NCBI GenBank assembly: GCA_947311745.1
Contig: CAMZLT010000243.1
Location: 1-7,847 of the forward strand
Reading direction: 5' to 3'
Length of the DNA stretch: 7,847 nt
Source: an uncultured Flavobacteriaceae bacterium
Lineage (GTDB): Bacteria > Bacteroidota > Bacteroidia > Flavobacteriales > Flavobacteriaceae
The stretch's first letter is position 1. The number at the start of each line of letters is the position of its first letter. A program made the translations under genes and the position numbers. Shown here piece by piece: positions 1 through 5,372 of this stretch. The notes beneath the pieces are model-generated. The model made no database searches. It saw only the letters and a list, made by a program, of their open reading frames with translations, and had not been told where the DNA came from.

Positions 1-22
1 CGCGATTGTATCGCGTACAATC
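1..22. repeat. GC-rich nested palindrome CGCGAT-TGT-ATCGCG
   Basis: Positions 1-15 are a perfect 6+3+6 inverted repeat. Positions 4-22 form a second, overlapping perfect one (GATTGTA / TACAATC around TCGCG), so two alternative hairpins are possible. The same 15-mer recurs at 857-871, and a relative with GCA in the middle occurs at 151-165 and 1015-1029. It stands out in the AT-rich surroundings. The window edge cuts off whatever lies to the left. Confidence 0.6.
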
Positions 23-87
23 ATCATAAACCTCTTATTCATTTACATTATATCAATCGTGTTTTTGCACAATAATCAATTAGCAGA

Positions 88-200
88 AATATAATCCTCT
101 CCTCAAACAAAGATAATAAAAATTTTTACTTTGTTATTTCTGTAATGCTACGCGATGCAATCGCACAGAAGCGACTGTGGTTATTCGTGTGGGAGCTGGG
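88..200. repeat. 113-bp dispersed repeat, copy 1
   Basis: This stretch aligns without gaps to 952-1064 (offset 864), with about 9 mismatches in 113 positions by hand count. The core from 102 onward has about 6 mismatches in 99. It contains an AT-rich hairpin (106-135) and a GC-rich palindrome (151-165, one mismatch in the arms). On the minus strand it lies immediately downstream of the second lipoprotein gene. That gene's last codons and stop lie inside the repeat, suggesting the gene was joined to it by recombination. A minus-strand frame stays open in both copies and ends at the same TAA (126-128 here). It could be a remnant of coding sequence or a non-coding boundary element. Confidence 0.8.
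106..135 (-). terminator. Possible bidirectional terminator hairpin in repeat copy 1
   Basis: The arms AACAAAG (106-112) and CTTTGTT (129-135) are perfectly complementary, and the interior is itself largely self-complementary A/T. It sits about 45 nt past the stop codon of the minus-strand lipoprotein gene. The stem is AT-rich and has no clean U-tract, so a role in ending transcription is only plausible. Its conservation in the second repeat copy, behind the other lipoprotein gene, supports it modestly. Confidence 0.3.
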
Positions 201-771
201 GTTTTAAACTTTTCAGTATTTCCATTTCTATTTTAAATGCTTCAATTTCAAAAGTAGGTTTTTTAAAAATATATTTTTGCACTTTATTATTTTTATAAAA
301 ATACCATTCTCCAATTCTAATATTCTCTCCTAAAAATAAATCATTATTATTATACATAACATATCCTGATGATATTTTGCTTGAATCTTTATATTTGAAA
401 TTTGTTATTTTTGATTTCCATTCAAACTTTACAGAATCATCTCTATATAATATTTTTTTATTAAAGGATGTTTTATTTTCCTCGAGAAAATAAGTCTCTT
501 TTCCATAAAAATAATACCAACGATTTAAATCTTTACCTTTATCGAAAAATCCTTTTTTACTAATTAAAGTATCACCTTTTTTATTTATTCCAAACTCAAT
601 GAATTCACCGTCTTTTAACTCATTAATATAATTAACTTTATTCAATCCATTTGGTGTTTTAATTATCCAAACACCATTACGTTTCCCTTGAATATTTGTA
701 TTGTTGTCTGAATTAATATTCTTTTTACAACTTACAACTGTAAGTAAAATAAATAATACTTTTTTTATCAT
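181..771 (-). CDS. MORN-like lipoprotein, candidate orphan immunity protein
   Basis: The 196-residue product starts with a lipoprotein signal peptide: a KK charge, a hydrophobic run, then V-V-S-C with the lipid-accepting Cys at residue 15. It should therefore be an outer-surface or periplasmic lipoprotein. The rest is rich in Lys, Asn and aromatics, with MORN/YwqK-like strands: G-K-R-N-G-V-W (29-35), K-D-G-E-F (53-57), and G-E-W-Y-F-Y-K-N-N-K (154-163). The ATG overlaps the TGA of a short upstream coding tail (ATGA), a coupling typical of toxin-immunity pairs. Its last six residues (PQLPHE) and stop are encoded by the 113-bp repeat, so the native C-terminus may have been replaced. An immunity role is inferred from context; an ordinary MORN-type lipoprotein is the alternative. 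Confidence 0.75.
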   Translation of the reverse strand: MIKKVLFILLTVVSCKKNINSDNNTNIQGKRNGVWIIKTPNGLNKVNYINELKDGEFIEFGINKKGDTLISKKGFFDKGKDLNRWYYFYGKETYFLEENKTSFNKKILYRDDSVKFEWKSKITNFKYKDSSKISSGYVMYNNNDLFLGENIRIGEWYFYKNNKVQKYIFKKPTFEIEAFKIEMEILKSLKPQLPHE

Positions 772-890
772 CCTTTATCTTTTTTAGTAAGAAAGTCTAT
801 AGCTTTATGAGTCTCATATTCTTGTTCTTGAAAAGGACTCATTTCCCATGCTGGTGCGCGATTGTATCGCGTTCTAATTTTATAATTTTC
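768..890 (-). pseudogene. C-terminal remnant of a displaced gene, probably a toxin tail
   Basis: A minus-strand frame is open from just after a TAA at 891-893 to a TGA at 768-770, about 40 codons. It reads like real protein (W-E-M-S-P-F-Q-E-Q-E-Y-E-T-H-K-A-I-D-F-L near the end). Its TGA overlaps the ATG of the MORN-like lipoprotein gene, the usual junction of a co-translated pair. The only in-frame ATG would give 24 residues (842-768), too short for a normal protein. I read it as the 3' stub of the toxin once paired with that lipoprotein, its body lost. A leader peptide that couples translation is the alternative. I recognise no family. Confidence 0.45.
857..871. repeat. GC-rich palindrome CGCGAT-TGT-ATCGCG, second copy
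   Basis: This is an identical copy of the 15-mer at 1-15. It lies about 95 nt to the left of repeat copy 2, much as the first lies about 87 nt to the left of copy 1. It falls inside the coding-like remnant at 768-890. Flanking sequences are not alike apart from the 15-mer, so the palindrome itself is what has been conserved or spread. Confidence 0.6.
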
Positions 891-966
891 TTACTACTAC
901 AACATCATCAATTAAGCCTTTTTCATCAGAATAGTCAACTGTAGAACTATAAATATAATATTCTAC
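880..966 (-). pseudogene. Short coding-like remnant, 28 codons
   Basis: A minus-strand frame lies open between a TGA at 967-969 and a TAA at 880-882. It has protein-like composition: Y-Y-I-Y-S-S-T-V-D-Y near the start and V-V-V-V-R-K-L at the end. There is no plausible start codon of its own other than a GTG-less GTA/GAA beginning, so it cannot be a complete gene. Its first codons overlap repeat copy 2. It could be the C-terminus of another lost gene from the cassette array, or chance. I cannot assign a family. Confidence 0.3.
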
Positions 967-1064
967 TCAAACAAAGATAATAAAAAATTTTACTTTGTTA
1001 TTTCTGTAACGCTACGCGATGCAATCGCGCAGAAGCGACTGTGGTTATTCGTGCGGTAGCGGGG
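952..1064. repeat. 113-bp dispersed repeat, copy 2
   Basis: This is the second copy of the repeat at 88-200, aligned without gaps. It begins 13 nt downstream of the stop codon of the small lipoprotein gene 1078-1467, so here the lipoprotein gene ends before the repeat. Its GC-rich palindrome (1015-1029) is perfect, and extra pairing of CGC/GCG outside the arms is possible. The matching position of both copies, just past a lipoprotein gene in the same orientation, makes them likely cassette boundaries. Confidence 0.8.
970..999 (-). terminator. Possible bidirectional terminator hairpin in repeat copy 2
   Basis: The arms AACAAAG (970-976) and CTTTGTT (993-999) pair perfectly around an A/T interior that can also pair. 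It is about 80 nt past the end of the toxin/lipoprotein pair on the minus strand. It could end that transcript, but stability would come mostly from A-T pairs and there is no strong U-tract. Confidence 0.3.
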
Positions 1065-1077
1065 ACAAGACAGAATA

Positions 1078-1467
1078 CTACCAATTTAAACTATATGCTT
1101 CTGATGACACTTGCCCTAAGCTATCAACAAAAATAATATAATATGTATATTCACTATTAAAGCTTAACCTATAAATGGAATTATTTTCTAATCTATTAAA
1201 TTTTTCGCTAGTATAATCTCCTTTACAATTAAAAAGAATCCATTTACCATCATTAAAAAAAATAGTGTCTTTATATCTATTTTTACGATTAAAACAGCAG
1301 TCAACTAAACGTTTTTTATATTCTTCATAATTTTTGTATTTACAAATTTCAAATCTATTAGTTTTTACATACGATACAATATAATTTTTTGTTATTACAA
1401 ATGGACGCTCCCTTACATTACAAGATGTAAAAAATAAGATTATAAAAAAACTAATTTGAATTTTCAT
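1078..1467 (-). CDS. Small lipoprotein, candidate immunity protein for the PLA2-like Rhs tail
   Basis: The 129-residue product has a lipoprotein signal peptide: MKIQISFFIILFF, then T-S-C with Cys16 as lipid site. It should be exported and anchored in a membrane. The mature part is small, Lys/Asn/Tyr-rich, with three further cysteines near residues 57-58 and 81, and matches no family I know. Its ATG (1465-1467) lies inside the 3' end of the toxin-domain gene, overlapping it by 17 nt in another frame, so the two are almost certainly co-translated. Phospholipase toxins act on membranes from the periplasmic side, so a lipidated periplasmic protein is the expected form of immunity. That role is inferred from position and localisation only. 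Confidence 0.75.
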   Translation of the reverse strand: MKIQISFFIILFFTSCNVRERPFVITKNYIVSYVKTNRFEICKYKNYEEYKKRLVDCCFNRKNRYKDTIFFNDGKWILFNCKGDYTSEKFNRLENNSIYRLSFNSEYTYYIIFVDSLGQVSSEAYSLNW

Positions 1468-2509
1468 TTTTATTAGGGTTTGTTGTTGCTGCTTTTAAAA
1501 CAATAGTATTAAAAGTTCTTTCTTTAATTTTGAGTGGATCGGAAAAGATATATTTTTTAGCATATTCATTATTATGAATGTTAATGATTTTTTGATTATT
1601 TGTAGTTATAGCAATATTGTTTGATATCATATAATTTAATTTCCATTCTTTATAATCCGCAAGCATACCAATAAATTTTTTCTGTCCAATAGCTTTAACA
1701 ATAGATTCTATTGATTCAGGCTCTTTAAATGTAGGTTTTAAAGTAGGAGTTAATTCTCGATTGAGATAAGCAGAAACTTCGCTAATCATTTGTACATCTG
1801 CCTCAAGTGTTTCAGTGTTTTCAAGAAAATTAATATAATCCTCTTTATTTGGAACAAGTCTAGCATAATTCATATCGTGTCTTTTAGCAATAGCATCAGG
1901 TTCATCAATTGGCTCCCAAGAAAAATCGTAATTGTCTCTATCTTTAAATGAAATACAACCTGGTCCAGAATATAATCCGTGTGCACCAAAACGTAAACTC
2001 CCTTCCTGCTTTAAATCCCAATAACTGTCTACAAGTTGCCCTGTAGTACTATAAAACTCGTGCTTTATTCCTTTTCCTTCTGGCCCATAACCAGCAGCGT
2101 TATAAATTCCTTTTGGAGTTCCTCCATTCATTATCAAGTCATCAGCGTTCATTTTATAATAAACAATGTCACGTAAATGTATAATTATTTTTTTGTTAAT
2201 CCGTAAATAAATGCGAGTAACATATTCCAACCCCTCCAACTCAACACCATCAATTACTCTATTTTCGCTAAAAGCATACGTTGAGTTATGCGGATAATTT
2301 CTAAACAAAGGATCCACAGCAAAAAACCTTCCAACCCTAGGGTCGTGCATTCTATATTTGTAGTTTATGCTATTCCCATTCCCTTTAATCTCATCATCTT
2401 TTTCTTGACCTTGGAAGCCATAACGGTAACTTGGACTCGAATAATTCCGATTAGGTACGAGCATACCAAATGGATAGTAATCATTATATGAAAGAATATT
2501 ACACTGCAA
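1451..2509 (-). CDS. Truncated Rhs core with phospholipase A2-like C-terminal toxin domain
   Basis: Residues ~7-95 are the end of an Rhs repeat-associated core: D-Y-Y-P-F-G-M-L-V-P-N-R-N (10-22), Y-G-F-Q-G-Q-E-K-D-D-E (30-40), D-P-R-V-G-R-F (56-62), D-P-L (66-68), E-N-R-V-I-D-G-V-E-L-E-G-L-E (82-95). Full Rhs proteins are many times longer, so nearly all of the shell is missing. The variable tail (96-352) holds Y-S-G-P-G (180-184) and D-A-I-A-K-R-H-D-M-N-Y (205-215), with E-A-D-V-Q-M-I near 236-242. These fit the calcium loop, His-Asp active-site helix and second Asp of parvovirus VP1-type phospholipase A2. Predicted action: calcium-dependent hydrolysis of membrane phospholipids. The frame opens at a TTG with no visible ribosome site, 11 nt after the preceding gene, so it may be silent. 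The PLA2 call is from motifs alone. Confidence 0.8.
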   Translation of the reverse strand: MQCNILSYNDYYPFGMLVPNRNYSSPSYRYGFQGQEKDDEIKGNGNSINYKYRMHDPRVGRFFAVDPLFRNYPHNSTYAFSENRVIDGVELEGLEYVTRIYLRINKKIIIHLRDIVYYKMNADDLIMNGGTPKGIYNAAGYGPEGKGIKHEFYSTTGQLVDSYWDLKQEGSLRFGAHGLYSGPGCISFKDRDNYDFSWEPIDEPDAIAKRHDMNYARLVPNKEDYINFLENTETLEADVQMISEVSAYLNRELTPTLKPTFKEPESIESIVKAIGQKKFIGMLADYKEWKLNYMISNNIAITTNNQKIINIHNNEYAKKYIFSDPLKIKERTFNTIVLKAATTNPNKNENSN

Positions 2510-2520
2510 AATATTTAATT

Positions 2521-3852
2521 TTAAGATAGCATATCGTCGTCGTTATTTTTTGGTTCTTCTTTTTTATCGGTTTCGATTGGTGTGTCGCTGTCTGCGTTGT
2601 AATATTCCTCAAAAATTTCCTTCATATCAATACCATATCTTTCTGAAAATTCTTTTTGAATGGTTGCATCTTTTTTACGAATTTCGTGTAATGCTTCTGC
2701 GTAGCTTTTATAAACACCTTGCATTATTTTTTCGTGAACAGGAATATTATCCATCATTTCTTGTCTAGCTTTTGCACTTGCTGTATGCATAGACGCTAAA
2801 GTTTGTCCGATATGTTCATCGGTTTTAACCCCTAAATTTTCTAAAATTGCCGCAAATTCTTGATCGGTTCTTGCTTTTAATGCTACTACGTATCCTTCAT
2901 AATATTTTAAACGTTCTTCGGTATCGGATTTTAATTTTGCACGATGCGTTTGTAGGTTGCTACGCAAAGAAGTCAAAACTTTAATCGTTAGGTTATGTTT
3001 ATGTACAAAACTATCTTTTGATGCCGCTAAGGCAGTATAAGCATTTTTAAGTCCCTCTAATTCTTCTACTTTTTGTTCTAATTTGGTTACTTTAGAAATT
3101 GCTTCGCTGTAATCTGTAGATTGCTTATCGGATACTTCTTCTAAGGCTTGTCTTGCTTGTTTTAATAAAGCGTATTGTTCTTCTAGTTTATCTTCGGTTT
3201 CTTTTTTCTTTTCTAATGCTTTGGTATGGTTTTTACTAGCTTCAAGAATTGCAGTTTGGAGTTTGGTTTCTACTTCTTTAATTTCCACCTCACGATTTTT
3301 AAGTCGTGTTACTGCTGCTTGACTTTTATAAGAAAGTTCGTTTAATAATGTTTGAATATCGGCACTTTCGATACGTTCTTGAAACATTGCTTTAGCTTTA
3401 TTGTCTGCTCCTGCTCTATCTTTTGTTGCTGTTTCTAGTGCTGCTTGTTTCTTTTTAATTCGGCTTTTTCTACCAAAAAGATTATTCCAAAAATTATCTT
3501 TTACATTTTCGGCATCTTCCAATTCTATTTTAGCACGATCTAATGCTTTTTGAGCATCGTCAATTACTTTTTGTTCTTTTGCGTTTAAAGTAGAAAATTT
3601 TTCAAAAATTATCCCTACTTCATCTTGGTAATCGGTAAGGTCTTTTATTGCGTCTAACAACGATGTTCGGTCTTTTTCAGCCATAGTTACTACATCGTCT
3701 AATGTTGCATTAAGTATTTTTTGTCGTATTTGTGGATCGTCTTCTTGTGCAAGTTTTGCTTTCATGGTATCCACTGCTTTCCCCCAATTTACTTCTGTTT
3801 TTTGTTGTTTTTCATTAGAATCGGTTTCTAACAAATCAAAATCATCAGCCAT
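2521..3852 (-). CDS. Large coiled-coil protein of unknown function
   Basis: I chose the ATG at 3852 (MADDFDLLET) rather than the upstream TTG at 3885, because the acidic MADDF start is the natural N-terminus; this gives 443 residues. There is no signal peptide and no membrane segment, so it is probably cytoplasmic. Long Lys/Glu/Ala-rich heptad regions run from about 90-160 and 185-275. They are broken by F-W-N-N-L-F-G-R-K-S (121-130). A more conserved-looking helical part follows (315-415), and the tail is acidic and disordered (420-443). I do not recognise the family; it has some flavour of TelA/microtubule-binding-like annotations, but I see no diagnostic motif. The Rhs fragment begins right after its stop codon, as if inserted there. 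Confidence 0.75.
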   Translation of the reverse strand: MADDFDLLETDSNEKQQKTEVNWGKAVDTMKAKLAQEDDPQIRQKILNATLDDVVTMAEKDRTSLLDAIKDLTDYQDEVGIIFEKFSTLNAKEQKVIDDAQKALDRAKIELEDAENVKDNFWNNLFGRKSRIKKKQAALETATKDRAGADNKAKAMFQERIESADIQTLLNELSYKSQAAVTRLKNREVEIKEVETKLQTAILEASKNHTKALEKKKETEDKLEEQYALLKQARQALEEVSDKQSTDYSEAISKVTKLEQKVEELEGLKNAYTALAASKDSFVHKHNLTIKVLTSLRSNLQTHRAKLKSDTEERLKYYEGYVVALKARTDQEFAAILENLGVKTDEHIGQTLASMHTASAKARQEMMDNIPVHEKIMQGVYKSYAEALHEIRKKDATIQKEFSERYGIDMKEIFEEYYNADSDTPIETDKKEEPKNNDDDMLS

Positions 3853-4024
3853 AGTTTTATTTTTTAAGTTTTTAATACACTGCAATTAAAGAAATATATT
3901 AGACTTTTATTGTGAAAAATATAGTTTTTTAATAACAATTTTTGTCTATATGTTTATAAAATGAAACTATTGTTACAAAATTTTAATGTAATTTTACGCT
4001 TTAATTCCTTTTTAACAACTTATA

Positions 4025-4627
4025 ATGAAACCTTTTTACCTCTTTTTACTCGTAAGTGTCTTATTACAATCTTGTGTAAGTAGTAATTTTTCAAAAACGG
4101 AAATTAATCGTATTTCGAACGGAATGGCTACCAAACCAATGCGTGTTTTTTTAATTACTAAAAAATCCGATTCGCTATTATTACGAAAAAAAAGTACGCC
4201 TTTTAACTTAAAAAGAAATTCGGATTTAATCCAAAAATTAGCAAAACGGATGTTGGCAACCGTACAAGATTCTGCTTCGTTAGGTGTTGGCATTGCTGCA
4301 CCTCAAGTAGGTATTTTAAAGCAAATGGTAGTTGTACAACGTTTAGACAAAGACAACGAACCTTTTGAAGTGTATATAAATCCTGTAATTAAAAAATATT
4401 CGGATAAAAAACGACCGTGCCCTGAAGGTTGTTTGTCTATTCCTAATAAAAGAGCCGTAACTTTAGATAGAGCATATACGATTTGGTTAGAATATGAAAC
4501 CTTAGATGGTTTGCATAAGAAAGAACAAGTAAACGATTTCGTTTCGGTAATTTTTCAACACGAAATTGACCACTTACATGGCATTTTATTTATTGACCAT
4601 TTGTTGCAAGAAATGCAAGGTAAATAG
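4025..4627 (+). CDS. Peptide deformylase homologue with lipoprotein signal peptide
   Basis: All three deformylase motifs are intact: G-V-G-I-A-A-P-Q-V-G (87-96), E-G-C-L-S-I-P (134-140, Cys136 a metal ligand), and Q-H-E-I-D-H (178-183; His179 and His183 ligands, Glu180 catalytic). An active metal-dependent hydrolase that removes formyl groups from N-terminal methionine, or a related amidase, is expected. Unlike the cytoplasmic enzyme, it begins with a hydrophobic segment ending L-L-Q-S-C, placing a lipid-modified Cys at residue 17 followed by a Ser/Thr-rich linker. It should sit in the periplasm or on the outer membrane. The ATG at 4025 is needed for the signal peptide. Its 3' end overlaps the convergent permease gene by 42 nt. 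A second, cytoplasmic deformylase is presumably encoded elsewhere. Confidence 0.85.
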   Translation: MKPFYLFLLVSVLLQSCVSSNFSKTEINRISNGMATKPMRVFLITKKSDSLLLRKKSTPFNLKRNSDLIQKLAKRMLATVQDSASLGVGIAAPQVGILKQMVVVQRLDKDNEPFEVYINPVIKKYSDKKRPCPEGCLSIPNKRAVTLDRAYTIWLEYETLDGLHKKEQVNDFVSVIFQHEIDHLHGILFIDHLLQEMQGK

Positions 4628-5371
4628 CTGTGGAAACCATAATTTTATTGCCATAAATGTAACCATTACTATTAAAAACCAACGCACAATTCCGTCGCCT
4701 TTATTTACAGACCAACGACTTGCAAACCATGCACCTAAGGCGTTTCCTATTGCCATTACCAAGCCAAAAGTGTAATTAATTTTGTCGTTGTATGCATAAA
4801 TAACCAAAGATGCAATAGTGTAAAATATTACTACAACGGTTTTTATTGCATTGGTTTTTACTAGTGAAATTTTACTAATAGAATGCAAAGCAAGAATAAT
4901 AAAAATACCCGTTCCTGCTTGGATAAAACCACCGTAAATTCCTATAAAAAAGAATAAAATTACCTGTAACCAAAAGTATTTTCCACTTGTTTTTTCTTGT
5001 AGTTTATTTATACTGGATTTTGGTTTAAAAATCATATAAACTACTACCAAAAGCATAACAATAGCCAAAATTTTATTAAAAATTTCGTCTTTAAAATAGA
5101 TAGAACCGAGATATGCACCTACAATTGCTCCGAAAAGTGCCGAAACTCCTAGCCAAATACTAAACGGAAAGGTGTTAATATTTTTACTTTTAAACCCTGC
5201 AGTTGCTGAAAAATTCTGAATTAAAATGGCAATTCTATTCGTACCATTTGCAATGGAAGAGGGCAACCCCATAAAAATTAACATTGGTAAGGTTAACAAC
5301 GAACCACCTCCAGAAATGGTATTGATTATTCCTGCTACAAAACCGATTAAAATTAATAAAATATAGTTCAT
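4586..5371 (-). CDS. TauE/SafE-family membrane permease (DUF81)
   Basis: This 261-residue polytopic membrane protein has the hallmark internal duplication of the TauE/SafE family. The first half carries N-T-I-S-G-G-G-S-L-L-T-L-P (17-29) and A-N-G-T-N-R-I-A-I-L (41-50). The second half has G-G-F-I-Q-A-G-T-G-I-F (147-157) and T-N-A-I-K-T-V-V (173-180). About seven to eight membrane helices are visible. Family members are proposed exporters of sulfite, sulfoacetate or other organosulfonates; the substrate here cannot be told. The ATG is 1 nt past the ddl stop codon, so it is the second gene of a ddl operon. The C-terminus (about 14 codons) runs into the 3' end of the convergent deformylase gene. 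Confidence 0.88.
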   Translation of the reverse strand: MNYILLILIGFVAGIINTISGGGSLLTLPMLIFMGLPSSIANGTNRIAILIQNFSATAGFKSKNINTFPFSIWLGVSALFGAIVGAYLGSIYFKDEIFNKILAIVMLLVVVYMIFKPKSSINKLQEKTSGKYFWLQVILFFFIGIYGGFIQAGTGIFIILALHSISKISLVKTNAIKTVVVIFYTIASLVIYAYNDKINYTFGLVMAIGNALGAWFASRWSVNKGDGIVRWFLIVMVTFMAIKLWFPQLFTLHFLQQMVNK

Positions 5372-5372
5372 T

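Larger units (their letters stand above)
1..2509. other. Accessory region of orphan Rhs toxin-tail / immunity cassettes
   Basis: Everything from the left edge to the Rhs fragment reads as one polymorphic-toxin scrapyard on the minus strand. In transcription order it has a truncated Rhs core with a phospholipase A2-like tail and an overlapping small lipoprotein. A ~113-bp repeat, a short coding remnant and a CGCGAT palindrome come next. Then follow a second coding tail, a second lipoprotein with an ATGA overlap, and a second repeat copy and palindrome at the edge. Strings of displaced C-terminal toxin fragments each followed by an immunity gene are known for Rhs and CDI loci. That this region works the same way is inference. 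No secretion gene is visible in the window, so the full-length Rhs carrier, if any, must be elsewhere. Confidence 0.6.

Noticed and set aside
1..42. Minus-strand frame beginning M-N-K-R-F-M-M-I-V-R-D and running off the left edge
   Set aside because: Only 14 codons are visible, half of them in the CGCGAT palindrome, so there is not enough to call a partial gene.
88..1064. Repeats considered as a CRISPR array or as insertion-sequence ends
   Set aside because: There are only two long copies 864 nt apart, in direct orientation, with a gene between them, no transposase and no regular spacers.
2288..2491. Plus-strand open frame opposite the Rhs core
   Set aside because: It is a shadow of strongly conserved Rhs coding sequence on the other strand and has no family features.
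3853..3885. Longer coiled-coil protein starting at the TTG at 3885
   Set aside because: The extra 11 residues are basic and low in similarity to a normal start, while MADDF at 3852 uses ATG and begins the acidic N-terminus.
3853..4024. Promoters for the coiled-coil and deformylase genes
   Set aside because: Several TANNTTT-like stretches exist but none has a TTTG at the right spacing, so no box could be chosen.
4036..4293. Minus-strand open frame opposite the deformylase
   Set aside because: The plus strand encodes the signal peptide and first catalytic motif; the reverse frame has no recognisable content.
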